A stretch of 64,000 bases of DNA. Source: Vibrio cincinnatiensis. GTDB lineage: Bacteria; Pseudomonadota; Gammaproteobacteria; Enterobacterales; Vibrionaceae. The notes below the pieces were generated by a model, which was not told where the DNA came from, searched no databases, and saw nothing but the letters and a program-made list of their open reading frames with translations. Below are positions 30,031-39,474 of the stretch, piece after piece; position 1 is the stretch's first letter; every line of letters begins with the position of its first letter. The stretch lies in assembly GCF_022113815.1 (NCBI RefSeq), contig NZ_SGOM01000005.1, positions 1 through 64,000 on the forward strand. The letters are read 5' to 3'. The translations under genes were made by a program, and so were the position numbers.

Positions 30031-30996
30031 ATGCTCGAAGCTGTTGCGTTACTCATTGTCGGCCTCATTTTACTCGTTTGGAGTGCAGATAAACTGGTTT
30101 TTGGATCAGCGGCGATTGCGAGAAATGTTGGCATCTCCCCTTTAGTAATAGGGATGACCATTCTCGCGATGGGCTCTTCTGCACCAGAGATGATGGTCTC
30201 GGCGACAGCCGCTTTGAGTGGAAAAACCGATACAGCTGTCGGCAATGTGCTGGGATCCAACATCGCCAACATTGCTTTGATCTTAGGTATAACCGCGTTA
30301 ATTAAGCCTTTATCGATCAGCTCAACAGTATTACGCCGTGAACTTCCTTTGATGATTATCGTGACACTGATTGCAGGTGCACTGCTGTGGAATAACCATC
30401 TTGGCTTTTATGAAGGGGCTTTACTGTTTGCCCTATTTGCTCTTTTTCTGATTGCTATGTTGCATATTAGCCGCAAAGAACAGAAGAAAGGCGATATTTT
30501 ATTAGCAGAAAGAGAGTCTGAAATCCCTCAAGATGTCAGCAACGCAAAAGCCGTTATGTGGGTGGTATTCGGGCTAGTTTTACTGCCTTTTGCTGCCAAT
30601 ATGTTGGTGAATAATTCAGTTATTATTGCCAAACACTTTGGCATGAGCGACTTAGTGATCGGTTTAACCATTATTGCGGTCGGCACCAGCCTTCCTGAGC
30701 TCGCCGCTTCCTTAGCTGGCGTTTTAAAGGGGGAAGATGATATGGCAGTCGGCAATATTATCGGTTCCAACGTCTTCAACATCTTAGCGGTGATGGGGCT
30801 ACCAGGTATATTGAACCCTTCCATGCTCAGTGAAAATGCAATGGGTCGGGATTTTTGGGTCATGCTAGGCGTCTCATTACTGTTGGTTGTTATGGCATTA
30901 GGTAAATCTCGAAGTATTAACCGCCTAGAAGGTGCCATCTTATTTATCGTGTTCCTCGGTTATCAAGGATATTTACTGATGAATATGGCCGCTTAA
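30031..30996 (+). CDS. yrbG: Calcium/sodium antiporter family protein YrbG
   Basis: An inner-membrane CaCA-family exchanger of 321 residues and about ten transmembrane segments. The two inverted alpha-repeats carry GSSAPEMMVS and GTSLPELAAS, each with the ion-binding P-E pair, followed by GNVLGSNIANI and GNIIGSNVFNI. Physiological substrate in bacteria is not well settled. I chose the ATG at 30031 (AGGA 8 bp upstream, aligned with E. coli YrbG) over a longer open frame. It heads the kdsD–lptB operon. Confidence 0.93.
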   Translation: MLEAVALLIVGLILLVWSADKLVFGSAAIARNVGISPLVIGMTILAMGSSAPEMMVSATAALSGKTDTAVGNVLGSNIANIALILGITALIKPLSISSTVLRRELPLMIIVTLIAGALLWNNHLGFYEGALLFALFALFLIAMLHISRKEQKKGDILLAERESEIPQDVSNAKAVMWVVFGLVLLPFAANMLVNNSVIIAKHFGMSDLVIGLTIIAVGTSLPELAASLAGVLKGEDDMAVGNIIGSNVFNILAVMGLPGILNPSMLSENAMGRDFWVMLGVSLLLVVMALGKSRSINRLEGAILFIVFLGYQGYLLMNMAA

Positions 30997-31013
30997 TTAT
31001 TTAGGAGTTAAAG

Positions 31014-31988
31014 ATGTTTGAGAACTTTGACTATCGAGGTGCTGCTCAACAAGTGCTGGCTACCGAGATCGCCGGATTACAACAATTAGACCAATATTTT
31101 AACGATGACTTCTGCCAAGCTTGCCAAATGATTTTGTCCAACCAAACGGGCAAAGTCGTGGTAATGGGCATTGGTAAATCAGGGCACATCGGAAAAAAAA
31201 TTGCCGCCACCTTAGCCAGTACAGGCACCTCCGCCTTTTTTGTTCACCCTGGCGAAGCCTCCCACGGTGATTTAGGTATGATCGATACAGGAGACATCGT
31301 TTTAGCGATCTCCAACTCTGGTGAGTCATCTGAAATCCTTGCCCTCTTCCCCGTACTTAAGCGACTGAATAATCGCATCATCAGTATGACGGGCAACCCA
31401 CAATCCAATATGGCTAAATTGGCAGATCTTCACCTGCAAATCACTGTACCTAAAGAAGCGTGCCCTCTTGGCTTGGCTCCCACAACCAGCACCACCGCGA
31501 CGCTAGTCATGGGGGATGCTTTGGCGGTCGCCTTACTCCAAGCAAGAGGATTCACCGCAGAAGATTTTGCACTCTCACATCCCGGTGGAGCACTCGGGCG
31601 TAAACTGCTATTAAAACTCTCGGACATCATGCATCAGGGAGACGATTTACCCAAAGTGTCGCCCACAACATTGATCCGCGATGCGCTACTGGAAATCAGC
31701 CAAAAAGGCCTCGGTATGACCGCTGTCGTCGATGAACATGATCAATTATTGGGTATTTTTACCGATGGTGATTTACGCCGTATCTTAGATAAGCGGATTG
31801 ATATCCATACGGCGAAGATCCAAGAGGTCATGACACAGCACCCTGTGGTTGCCTCTCCTCATATTCTCGCTGTCGAAGGATTAAACTTAATGCAAGAGAA
31901 GCGTATTAGTGGCTTGATGCTGGTTGACAACCACAAGTTAGTCGGAGCGTTAAATATGCATGACTTGCTAAAAGCAGGAGTCATGTAA
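31014..31988 (+). CDS. kdsD: D-arabinose 5-phosphate isomerase KdsD
   Basis: Converts ribulose 5-phosphate to arabinose 5-phosphate, the first step of Kdo synthesis for LPS. The N-terminal SIS domain (about 35-175) has GIGKSGHIGKKIAATL and FFVHPGEASHGDLGM. Two CBS domains occupy about 205-324. The length of 324 agrees with E. coli (328). TAGGAG precedes the ATG. Its TAA stop shares a base with the ATG of kdsC (TAATG), so the two Kdo enzymes are translationally coupled. Confidence 0.97.
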   Translation: MFENFDYRGAAQQVLATEIAGLQQLDQYFNDDFCQACQMILSNQTGKVVVMGIGKSGHIGKKIAATLASTGTSAFFVHPGEASHGDLGMIDTGDIVLAISNSGESSEILALFPVLKRLNNRIISMTGNPQSNMAKLADLHLQITVPKEACPLGLAPTTSTTATLVMGDALAVALLQARGFTAEDFALSHPGGALGRKLLLKLSDIMHQGDDLPKVSPTTLIRDALLEISQKGLGMTAVVDEHDQLLGIFTDGDLRRILDKRIDIHTAKIQEVMTQHPVVASPHILAVEGLNLMQEKRISGLMLVDNHKLVGALNMHDLLKAGVM

Positions 31989-32545
31989 TGTCCCAACAGG
32001 TCAACACACTTTATGGCCCAGTTGAAGCCTCCATCCTTGAAATTGCGCAGCAGATCCAATTGTTAGTCTGTGATGTGGATGGAGTTTTTTCCGACGGCCT
32101 TGTCTATATGGGCAACCAAGGTGAAGAACTCAAAACCTTCCATACTCGTGATGGGTATGGAGTAAAATCACTGATGAATGCCGGTATCCAGATCGCTATC
32201 ATTACTGGACGCCAATCACAAATTGTCGAAAATAGAATGAAAGCGTTGGGCATTTCACTGATTTATCAAGGGCAAGATGACAAATTAAGCGCTTATTACG
32301 ATATTTGTCAAAAACTGACGATCAAACCAGAAAATACAGGTTATATTGGAGATGATTTAATAGATTGGCCTGTGATGGAAAAAGTCGCGCTCAAAGTCTG
32401 TGTCGCCGATGGCCATCCTCTGTTAGCTCAGCGAGCTAACTATGTGACCCGAATTAAAGGAGGTCATGGCGCGGTACGAGAAGTGTGTGATTTAATTTTA
32501 CAAGCACGTAATGAACTGGATCAGCATAAAGGCTTGAGTATATGA
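31988..32545 (+). CDS. kdsC: Kdo-8-phosphate phosphatase KdsC
   Basis: HAD-superfamily phosphatase (C0 type) that releases Kdo from Kdo-8-phosphate. Motif I is CDVDGVFSDG (two aspartates, about 28-37), motif II IITGRQS, and motif IV GDDLIDWPVM with the metal aspartates. The 185-residue protein is tetrameric in relatives. It overlaps kdsD by 1 bp and lptC by 4 bp. Confidence 0.97.
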   Translation: MSQQVNTLYGPVEASILEIAQQIQLLVCDVDGVFSDGLVYMGNQGEELKTFHTRDGYGVKSLMNAGIQIAIITGRQSQIVENRMKALGISLIYQGQDDKLSAYYDICQKLTIKPENTGYIGDDLIDWPVMEKVALKVCVADGHPLLAQRANYVTRIKGGHGAVREVCDLILQARNELDQHKGLSI

Positions 32546-33105
32546 GTTTGACTCGTGTTCTTTATCTCTGCCTTTTCTTTATTGCCGCTTGGTCTGGCTA
32601 CTATCTATTGGACAAAAACGAAAGTACGGCAATTCAAGTTGCACCGAATTTCGAGTTACCCATGTTCAGTGGCCAATCACTCGATAACGTCTCTTACAAT
32701 CAACAAGGTGTACGCAGCTATGTAATTACCTCGCAACATCTTGATTATTATGCGAACAGTGGTAGCACTACCTTTGAATACCCCGTTCTCAAAGTATTCC
32801 GTGAAGGAACCAAACAAGAATGGGAAGTCACAGCAAAACGCGGCATCCTCACCAAGGATCAAGTTTTAATCCTTTATGATGAAGTGGTGGCCAACAACCT
32901 ATTAGAAGATTCAGGTTTTGATCAACTCACCACAACAAAGTTGAGTATTCAACTCGAGAGCCGTGATTTTTGGGCAGACAGTCAAGTTGAACTGGTTGGC
33001 TCACAATTTAAAACATTAGGGCAGGCGATGAAGGGGAACTTATCCAATCACTCGGCTGTGCTGTATAACCATGTACAAGGTAGATATGAAACTCTCACAC
33101 CTTAG
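32542..33105 (+). CDS. lptC: LPS export protein LptC
   Basis: Inner-membrane bitopic protein that receives LPS from LptB2FG and hands it to LptA. A short N-terminal transmembrane helix (about 5-23) precedes a periplasmic beta-jellyroll with typical segments SYVITSQHLDYY and SRDFWADSQVELVG. At 187 residues it is close to E. coli LptC (191). The ATGA junction with kdsC and a 20-bp overlap with lptA indicate tight coupling. Confidence 0.95.
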   Translation: MSLTRVLYLCLFFIAAWSGYYLLDKNESTAIQVAPNFELPMFSGQSLDNVSYNQQGVRSYVITSQHLDYYANSGSTTFEYPVLKVFREGTKQEWEVTAKRGILTKDQVLILYDEVVANNLLEDSGFDQLTTTKLSIQLESRDFWADSQVELVGSQFKTLGQAMKGNLSNHSAVLYNHVQGRYETLTP

Positions 33106-33583
33106 TCTTATTGCTTGTTTGTTCGCATCAGGGGCTGCACTGGCGCTCTCAACAGACACTCAACAGCCAGTCTATATTGACTCGGATAGCCAACAATTGG
33201 ATATGAAAAGCAATCGCGTCACCTTCATTGGTGACGTTAAGCTAAAGCAAGGCAGTATTAACATTAGTGCCGATAAATTGATTGTGATACGTAACCCACA
33301 AAACGGGAAGATAGAAAAGATCGAAGGTTATGGTAACCTCACCACCTTTTCTCAGCTTACCGATGAAGGGAAAACCTTGTACGGTGAAGCCAAACAACTT
33401 CACTACGCGATGGCGGAAGATGAGTTAACCATGATTGAACAAGCCATGTTGTCACAAGATGACAGCCAAATTCGTGGTAATAAAATTCGCTATAAGATCT
33501 CTTCACAAAAATTGATCGCTGACAGTCAAGGCAGTGGGCGTGTATCCACGGTTCTTCAACCTCAAGCCGCACAGCAAGAATAA
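33086..33583 (+). CDS. lptA: Periplasmic LPS transport protein LptA
   Basis: Oligomeric beta-jellyroll protein forming the periplasmic LPS bridge. The signal peptide (about 1-20, ending ASGAALA) is followed by [26 protein letters not shown], the OstA/LptA repeat start. The ATG at 33086 follows AAGGTAG and yields 165 residues with a proper signal peptide; five upstream codons remain open but would distort it. The reading frame starts inside the end of lptC. Confidence 0.95.
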   Translation: MKLSHLSLIACLFASGAALALSTDTQQPVYIDSDSQQLDMKSNRVTFIGDVKLKQGSINISADKLIVIRNPQNGKIEKIEGYGNLTTFSQLTDEGKTLYGEAKQLHYAMAEDELTMIEQAMLSQDDSQIRGNKIRYKISSQKLIADSQGSGRVSTVLQPQAAQQE

Positions 33584-33585
33584 CT

Positions 33586-34311
33586 ATGGCCATACTTAAA
33601 GCAGAACATTTAGCCAAAAGCTATAAAAAACGCAAAGTCGTTTCCGATGTAAGTTTACAAGTGGAATCAGGGCAAATTGTTGGCCTACTCGGCCCCAATG
33701 GTGCGGGAAAAACGACCTCTTTCTACATGATTGTCGGCTTAGTCGCACGGGATGAAGGCACCATCAGTATCGATGGTAAAGATATCAGCATCTTACCCAT
33801 GCACAGTCGCTCACGAATGGGGATCGGTTATCTGCCGCAAGAAGCATCTATCTTCCGTAAGTTATCCGTTGAAGATAATATTATGGCCGTCCTACAAACC
33901 CGTGAAGAAATGACTCGAGAAGAACGACAAGACAAACTCGAAGATCTCCTCGAAGAGTTTCATATTCAGCACATTCGTCACAGTGCGGGAATGGCGCTGT
34001 CTGGTGGAGAACGCCGCCGAGTCGAAATCGCTCGCGCATTAGCTGCCAACCCACAGTTTATTTTGCTAGATGAACCGTTTGCTGGCGTTGACCCTATCTC
34101 CGTCATTGATATAAAAAAAATCATTGAACACCTGCGTGATCGAGGATTAGGTGTATTGATTACGGACCACAACGTACGGGAAACATTAGACGTCTGTGAA
34201 AAAGCCTACATCGTTAGCCAAGGCCGTCTGATTGCCGAAGGAACACCGCATGATGTTCTTAACAACGAACAGGTAAAACAGGTTTATCTTGGCGAACAAT
34301 TCCGTCTATGA
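33586..34311 (+). CDS. lptB: LPS export ABC transporter ATPase LptB
   Basis: Powers LPS extraction with the LptF and LptG permeases encoded at 5.4-7.6 kb in this window. 241 residues with Walker [11 protein letters not shown]-loop LPQEAS, signature [15 protein letters not shown], Walker [14 protein letters not shown] and switch histidine ITDHNV. It is 2 bp after lptA and closes the Kdo/LPS operon, though rpoN follows in the same direction after 160 bp. Confidence 0.98.
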   Translation: MAILKAEHLAKSYKKRKVVSDVSLQVESGQIVGLLGPNGAGKTTSFYMIVGLVARDEGTISIDGKDISILPMHSRSRMGIGYLPQEASIFRKLSVEDNIMAVLQTREEMTREERQDKLEDLLEEFHIQHIRHSAGMALSGGERRRVEIARALAANPQFILLDEPFAGVDPISVIDIKKIIEHLRDRGLGVLITDHNVRETLDVCEKAYIVSQGRLIAEGTPHDVLNNEQVKQVYLGEQFRL

Positions 34312-34471
34312 TTAAAGTAACTCATCACTTATCGTTCGCTTAACAGCAAAGCGATAAATGGAGGAATCCTGAAAACTGTCCCACCTATGCGTGGCCACAG
34401 AAAACCGAATGATCACTTCAGTACGATAAATGTTAGACAAGGTATCACTAAAACAAGGTAGTTAATACTGA

Positions 34472-35935
34472 ATGAAACCCTCATTACAGCTTAAGCTTGG
34501 TCAACAGTTAGCGATGACTCCTCAGTTGCAGCAGGCGATACGCTTACTGCAACTGTCTACATTAGATCTTCAGCAAGAGATTCAAGAAGCATTAGAGTCC
34601 AATCCACTATTGGATGTTGAAGAATCGACTGACGAGTTACCAACGCTAGACAATGCATCATCTCGCAATGAGGACTCCGAGGTCAGTGCTGATATCAGCG
34701 AATCAGAACCTCAAGACAGTTCAGCGTTGATCGAAAAATCAGAGATCAGCGCAGAATTGGAGATCGACACCACTTGGGACGATGTCTACAGTGCCAATAC
34801 CGGCAGTACAGGTATTGCTCTGGATGATGACATGCCCGTATACCAAGGGGAAACCACTCAAACTCTGCAAGACTACCTAATATGGCAACTCGGCTTAACC
34901 CCATTTAGTGACACAGACCGCACCATCGCTCATGCGATTATCGATGCCATTGATGACTACGGCTACCTCACAACGCCGCTTGAAGAGCTGTTAGACAGCT
35001 TCAATGGGGAAGAGGTGGAACTGGATGAAATTGAAGCCGTCAGGAAGCGTATCCAACAATTTGACCCACTTGGTGTTGCCTCTTTAAATTTACAAGACTG
35101 CCTATTACTGCAACTGGCGACCTATCCAGACAACACTCCTTGGCTTGCTGAAGCAAAAATGCTGCTCAGAGATTATATTGATTTACTCGGCAACCGCGAT
35201 TTTAAGCAAATAGTCAAAGAGAGTAAGCTCAAAGAAGAAGAGCTGCGTGAAATATTGCAATTGATACAACAACTTGATCCAAGGCCTGGAAACCGCATTT
35301 CTCAAGATCACGCAGAATATGTCGTCCCAGATGTCTCCGTTTATAAAGAACGAGGCAAATGGCAAGTTACAATTAATCCAGATAGCGTTCCACGCTTAAA
35401 GATCAATCAACAATATGCCAGCCTTGCTCGCGGCAACAATGCCGATAGCAACTATATCCGTTCTAATTTGCAAGAGGCAAAATGGTTAATTAAGAGTTTG
35501 GAAAGTCGAAACGAGACTTTGCTCAAAGTTGCCAAGTGCATAGTTGAACATCAACACGATTTCTTCGAATATGGTGAAGAAGCCATGAAGCCGATGGTCC
35601 TAAATGACGTCGCGCAAGCGGTAGAAATGCATGAATCAACCATCTCTCGAGTCACCACTCAGAAATACATGCATACTCCCCGTGGTATTTTTGAATTGAA
35701 GTACTTTTTCTCAAGCCATGTCAGTACAGACAATGGTGGAGAATGTTCATCAACCGCAATTCGTGCACTGATCAAAAAACTGGTGGCAGCGGAAAATCCG
35801 GCAAAACCATTAAGTGATAGTAAAATTGCGGCCCTACTCGCTGATCAAGGGATTCAAGTGGCAAGACGGACGATTGCCAAGTACCGTGAGTCGTTGGCCA
35901 TTGCGCCATCCAGTCAGCGGAAACGCCTGTTATAA
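34472..35935 (+). CDS. rpoN: RNA polymerase sigma-54 factor RpoN
   Basis: Alternative sigma factor for promoters of the -24/-12 class, dependent on AAA+ activators. In vibrios it controls flagella, nitrogen use and other traits. Region I is the glutamine/leucine-rich [22 protein letters not shown] start. An acidic region II follows (about 45-115). The core-binding domain, a helix-turn-helix near 365-385 and the invariant RpoN box [10 protein letters not shown] (about 464-473) complete the 487 residues. hpf, ptsN, rapZ and ptsO follow in the conserved order. Confidence 0.98.
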   Translation: MKPSLQLKLGQQLAMTPQLQQAIRLLQLSTLDLQQEIQEALESNPLLDVEESTDELPTLDNASSRNEDSEVSADISESEPQDSSALIEKSEISAELEIDTTWDDVYSANTGSTGIALDDDMPVYQGETTQTLQDYLIWQLGLTPFSDTDRTIAHAIIDAIDDYGYLTTPLEELLDSFNGEEVELDEIEAVRKRIQQFDPLGVASLNLQDCLLLQLATYPDNTPWLAEAKMLLRDYIDLLGNRDFKQIVKESKLKEEELREILQLIQQLDPRPGNRISQDHAEYVVPDVSVYKERGKWQVTINPDSVPRLKINQQYASLARGNNADSNYIRSNLQEAKWLIKSLESRNETLLKVAKCIVEHQHDFFEYGEEAMKPMVLNDVAQAVEMHESTISRVTTQKYMHTPRGIFELKYFFSSHVSTDNGGECSSTAIRALIKKLVAAENPAKPLSDSKIAALLADQGIQVARRTIAKYRESLAIAPSSQRKRLL

Positions 35936-35958
35936 GGCCCAACAGAGAAGGAAAGTCT

Positions 35959-36246
35959 ATGCAAATCAATATTCAAGGCCATCACATTGATCTTACCGAT
36001 TCAATGCAAGACTATGTTCACTCGAAGTTTCAAAAGCTTGAGCGCTTTTTCGACCATATTAATACCATTCATGTGATTTTACGTGTTGAAAAATTACGCC
36101 AGATCGCCGAAGCTACGCTTCACGTTAATCAAGGAGAAATCCACGCCACTGCGGACGACGATAATATGTACGCAGCGATAGATGGCCTGGTGGATAAACT
36201 CACTCGTCAACTCAACAAGCATAAAGAAAAGCTAAGTAGCCACTAA
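35959..36246 (+). CDS. hpf: Ribosome hibernation-promoting factor HPF (short form)
   Basis: A 95-residue ribosome-associated protein that promotes 100S dimer formation with RMF in stationary phase. It has the short HPF/YfiA fold, with MQINIQGHHIDLTDSMQDYV at the start and ADDDNMYAAIDGLVDKLTRQL near the end. The C-terminus stops soon after, so it is the short HPF rather than the long form or YfiA. It is 23 bp after rpoN and 1 bp before ptsN. Confidence 0.95.
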   Translation: MQINIQGHHIDLTDSMQDYVHSKFQKLERFFDHINTIHVILRVEKLRQIAEATLHVNQGEIHATADDDNMYAAIDGLVDKLTRQLNKHKEKLSSH

Positions 36247-36247
36247 C

Positions 36248-36700
36248 ATGCAATTAAGCGAAGTACTTTCATTGGACTGCACCAAAAGTGCAGTCCAATG
36301 TTCTAGCAAGAAACGAGCGCTGGAAATTATCAGTGAGATCGCCGCCCAACATACTGGGCAAAATGCCACTGAACTGTTTGAATGTATGCTCAGCCGAGAA
36401 AAAATGGGCAGCACGGGCATAGGGAATGGTATTGCAATTCCTCATGCACGCATGACATCAAGCGACCACGCCGTTGCGGTATTGGTACAATGTGAAGAGC
36501 CGATTGAATTTGACTCTATTGATAACCGCCCTGTCGATCTTCTCTTTGCCCTACTGGTTCCTGAAGAGCAGTGTAAAGAGCACTTAAAAACCTTATCTTG
36601 CATGGCCGAGCGCCTCAACGATAAGCAAACCCTCAAACAACTGCGCGGTGCACAAAGCGATCAAGAGTTGTACGATATTATGGTTAACCCACCTCAATAG
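36248..36700 (+). CDS. ptsN: Nitrogen PTS enzyme IIA PtsN (EIIA-Ntr)
   Basis: Terminal phosphoryl acceptor of the regulatory nitrogen PTS (PtsP–PtsO–PtsN), with roles in potassium, nitrogen and envelope regulation rather than sugar transport. The 150-residue EIIA-2 domain contains the phosphorylated histidine H66 in GIAIPHARM and the downstream [19 protein letters not shown]. Its phosphodonor PtsO is encoded 0.9 kb downstream. No PtsP gene is in the window. Confidence 0.96.
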   Translation: MQLSEVLSLDCTKSAVQCSSKKRALEIISEIAAQHTGQNATELFECMLSREKMGSTGIGNGIAIPHARMTSSDHAVAVLVQCEEPIEFDSIDNRPVDLLFALLVPEEQCKEHLKTLSCMAERLNDKQTLKQLRGAQSDQELYDIMVNPPQ

Positions 36701-36708
36701 GCCTTCCG

Positions 36709-37566
36709 ATGCGTTTAATTGTAGTCAGTGGTCAGTCCGGCGCAGGCAAAAGTGTCGCCTTACGAGTCTTAGAAGACTTAGGCTATTATTGTGTGGATAA
36801 CTTACCGGTAAGCCTACTGGAAGCGTTCATTCAATCTGTACAAGGCAGCAAACAGAATGTCGCGGTCAGTATTGATATCCGAAACCTGCCAAAAGAGCCC
36901 AGTTTAGTCGAAGATGTACTGGCACAGCTTAAACAAAATAACGACGTCAGTGTGTTATTTTTAGATGCCAGTAAAGAGACATTACTCAAACGCTACAGTG
37001 AAACTCGCCGGATTCACCCACTCTCTTTAAATGAAGATAAACCGACGCTCGCTCAAGCAATTGAACGAGAAAAACATTTATTAGAACCATTAAAAGAGCA
37101 AGCTGACTTACTGCTAGATAGTAGCCATCAATCACTGCATGAACTGAGTGAAACCGTTCGGATGCGGGTTGAAGGTCGAGAACGTAAAGATCTCGTCATG
37201 GTCTTCCAATCGTTTGGATTTAAATATGGCCTACCGAGTGATGCTGATTATGTCTTTGATGTTCGGTTCCTCCCAAACCCTCACTGGGAGCCTGATTTAC
37301 GACCTTTGACTGGCTTGGATGCTCCGATCAAATCCTTCTTAGAAAGCCATAGTGAAGTGATGGAACTAAAGCGACAGATCCAAAAGTTCATCGAATACTG
37401 GCTACCGATGCTAGAAAAAAACAATCGCAGTTATTTAACCATTGCGATTGGTTGTACTGGTGGAAAACACCGCTCAGTCTATCTGACTCAACAAATAGGT
37501 GAATATTTTGCGCAGTTAGGCCATCAAGTACAAATTCGTCATCACTCCTTAGAAAAACAATTATAG
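36709..37566 (+). CDS. rapZ: RNase adapter protein RapZ
   Basis: P-loop RNA-binding protein that, in E. coli, directs RNase E to the sRNA GlmZ and so tunes glucosamine-6-phosphate synthase. Walker A GQSGAGKS is at residues 8-15, a Walker B-like VLFLDAS near 84-90, and the conserved C-terminal RNA-binding region holds [10 protein letters not shown] and [15 protein letters not shown]. 285 residues, matching E. coli (284). It lies 8 bp after ptsN and 7 bp before ptsO. Confidence 0.97.
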   Translation: MRLIVVSGQSGAGKSVALRVLEDLGYYCVDNLPVSLLEAFIQSVQGSKQNVAVSIDIRNLPKEPSLVEDVLAQLKQNNDVSVLFLDASKETLLKRYSETRRIHPLSLNEDKPTLAQAIEREKHLLEPLKEQADLLLDSSHQSLHELSETVRMRVEGRERKDLVMVFQSFGFKYGLPSDADYVFDVRFLPNPHWEPDLRPLTGLDAPIKSFLESHSEVMELKRQIQKFIEYWLPMLEKNNRSYLTIAIGCTGGKHRSVYLTQQIGEYFAQLGHQVQIRHHSLEKQL

Positions 37567-37573
37567 GCCACCT

Positions 37574-37852
37574 ATGTCATATATCAGCCGAACGGTCTTG
37601 ATTCAAAATCGCCTTGGTTTGCACGCAAGGGCTGCGGTCAAACTCGTTGAACTTGCTCAATCCTTTGATGCGGTAATTACCATTCAAGGGCAAGAAGGGA
37701 AACAAGCAACGGCCGATAGTGTAATGGGCTTGTTGATGCTCGATTCTGCTCAAGGTCAAATGATCACCATCTCCGCACAAGGCTCTCAAGCCAAGCCTGC
37801 TCTCGATGCCGTTTGCCATTTAGTTGAAGCCAAATTTGATGAAGACGACTAA
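37574..37852 (+). CDS. ptsO: Phosphocarrier protein NPr (HPr-like)
   Basis: HPr paralogue that passes phosphate from EI-Ntr to PtsN. The 92-residue protein shows the active-site loop [10 protein letters not shown] with phosphorylated H17, and the regulatory region [15 protein letters not shown]. As the last gene of the rpoN block, it is followed by a long inverted repeat and then mgtE after 190 bp. Confidence 0.95.
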   Translation: MSYISRTVLIQNRLGLHARAAVKLVELAQSFDAVITIQGQEGKQATADSVMGLLMLDSAQGQMITISAQGSQAKPALDAVCHLVEAKFDEDD

Positions 37853-37911
37853 CCTCTGATTCTTTCTATTTTCTCGTTATCCAACGTTACGCTAACTTGG
37901 AAAATCAGAGG
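37853..37911 (+). repeat. Long-range inverted repeat after ptsO
   Basis: CCTCTGATT (37853-37861) and its exact complement AATCAGAGG (37903-37911) enclose 41 nt that contain a smaller CCAA/TTGG-based stem. The structure begins at the ptsO stop. There is no T-run after it, so it may be a 3'-end structure, an RNA-stability element or a weak terminator. Confidence 0.5.
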
Positions 37912-38042
37912 CGAGAGCTGCCTGCATTAGCATGTTCAATAAATAATCAACCTTCGCTCAGCTAAGCATCTTCAGGTTACTTGACTCTAAAATTAAGTTA
38001 CTATTCAACTCATTGTCCGAAATCACGCATTAGGAGGAAGCT

Positions 38043-39398
38043 ATGGCCGAGCAAATTGAGTTTGACCAAGCTCACCACACCCTCCAAGAAATTACCGAAG
38101 CCTTAGAAAATGGCCGATTCGTCCATGTCCGTCGCCAGTTACAGGATATGGAGCCAGAAGATATTGCTCATCTGTTAGAAGCCTCTCCACGCAAAGCCCG
38201 TGATGTATTATGGCAACTGACGGACCCCGAAGATTACGGTGAAATCCTTGAAGAGCTGAACGAAGACGTCAAAGATGCACTCGTTTCGAAAATGGCTCCC
38301 GAAAAACTGGCCGAAGCCACTGAGGGGATGGACAGTGATGATGTCGCCTATGTCTTGCGAAGTTTACCCGATGATTTATCTCGGGAAGTACTTGCCCAGA
38401 TGGACGCTGCAGAACGGTTACGCGTTGAAACAGCACTCTCCTACCCAGAAGACACTGCGGGCGGATTAATGAATACGGATGTCATCACGATTCGTGGTGA
38501 TGTCGATGTTGATGTAGTACTGCGTTACCTTCGTATGAAAGGCCAGTTGCCTTATGCCACAGACTCTTTATATGTGATTGATGCCGAAAGTAAGCTGATC
38601 GGCTACTTACCCTTATCCACGTTGATCACCACCCAACCTGATATTCCAGTCAGCGAAGTGATGGAAGATGCAGATGAAGCGATCAAAGTCGATGCCAAAG
38701 ACTCGGATGTCGCTAGCCTGTTTGAGCGGCGTAACTGGGTTTCAGCTCCAGTGGTTGATGAAAACCAACACCTTGTCGGACGCATTACCATTGATGATGT
38801 GGTTGACGTCATTCGAGAAGATGCCGAACACTCGATGATGAGTATGGCAGGGATGAATGATGATGAAGATACCTTTGCCCCGGTTGTCAAATCAGCTCGT
38901 AAACGCAGTGTTTGGCTCGGTGCCAATGTTCTTGCCGCCTTAACGGCTGCTTCAGTTTCTAATATGTTCGAGGCAACACTAGAACAAATGGCTGCGATTG
39001 CAATCTTAATGACTATCGTACCTTCAATGGGGGGGGTAGCTGGAAATCAAACTGTTGCCTTGGTCATTCGAGGTTTAGCACTTGGGCATATCGGTGACAG
39101 TAACAAGCGGGAACTACTGCTAAAAGAAGCAGCGATCGGCTTTCTCAATGGCATTCTTTGGGCATTGATTATTGGTGCAATAGTAGTGGTTTGGAAAGGG
39201 GAATGGCTATTAGGTGGCATTATTTCCGCCGCAATGATGACCAACCTCTTTATTGCTGGAGTGGCTGGCGTCATGATCCCCATTATTCTGAAAAAAATGA
39301 ATATCGACCCCGCGTTAGCTGGAGGGATGGCATTAACCACCGTCACCGATGTGGTCGGGCTATCGGTTTTCTTAGGCTTAGCGACCTTATTTATTTAA
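38043..39398 (+). CDS. mgtE: Magnesium transporter MgtE
   Basis: Mg2+-gated magnesium channel of the inner membrane. The cytoplasmic N domain (about 1-135) contains helical repeats such as EPEDIAHLLEASP. A CBS pair (about 140-260, VIDAESKLIGYLPL, then VVDENQHLVGRITIDDVVDVI) is followed by a connecting helix. Five transmembrane segments (about 285-451) carry the pore motif PSMGGVAGNQTVA and the late ALAGGMALTTVTDVVGLS. 451 residues, complete. A strong TAGGAGG site precedes the ATG. I see no magnesium riboswitch in the 190-bp upstream gap. Confidence 0.95.
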   Translation: MAEQIEFDQAHHTLQEITEALENGRFVHVRRQLQDMEPEDIAHLLEASPRKARDVLWQLTDPEDYGEILEELNEDVKDALVSKMAPEKLAEATEGMDSDDVAYVLRSLPDDLSREVLAQMDAAERLRVETALSYPEDTAGGLMNTDVITIRGDVDVDVVLRYLRMKGQLPYATDSLYVIDAESKLIGYLPLSTLITTQPDIPVSEVMEDADEAIKVDAKDSDVASLFERRNWVSAPVVDENQHLVGRITIDDVVDVIREDAEHSMMSMAGMNDDEDTFAPVVKSARKRSVWLGANVLAALTAASVSNMFEATLEQMAAIAILMTIVPSMGGVAGNQTVALVIRGLALGHIGDSNKRELLLKEAAIGFLNGILWALIIGAIVVVWKGEWLLGGIISAAMMTNLFIAGVAGVMIPIILKKMNIDPALAGGMALTTVTDVVGLSVFLGLATLFI

Positions 39399-39425
39399 CT
39401 TTTCTGCTTTGCTATCCCCCCCAAT

Positions 39426-39456
39426 AAAAAAGCGCTGAACCATTCAGCGCTTTTTT
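39426..39456. terminator. Bidirectional terminator, mgtE / pmbA
   Basis: AGCGCTGAA, CCA loop, TTCAGCGCT with an A-tract before and a six-T run after, in the convergent gap. Confidence 0.93.
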
Positions 39457-39474
39457 ACACGATTATATTGAAAG

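Noticed and set aside
38043..39398. Magnesium riboswitch (M-box) ahead of mgtE
   Set aside because: The 190-bp upstream gap shows an inverted repeat but none of the conserved M-box sequence blocks that I could recognise.
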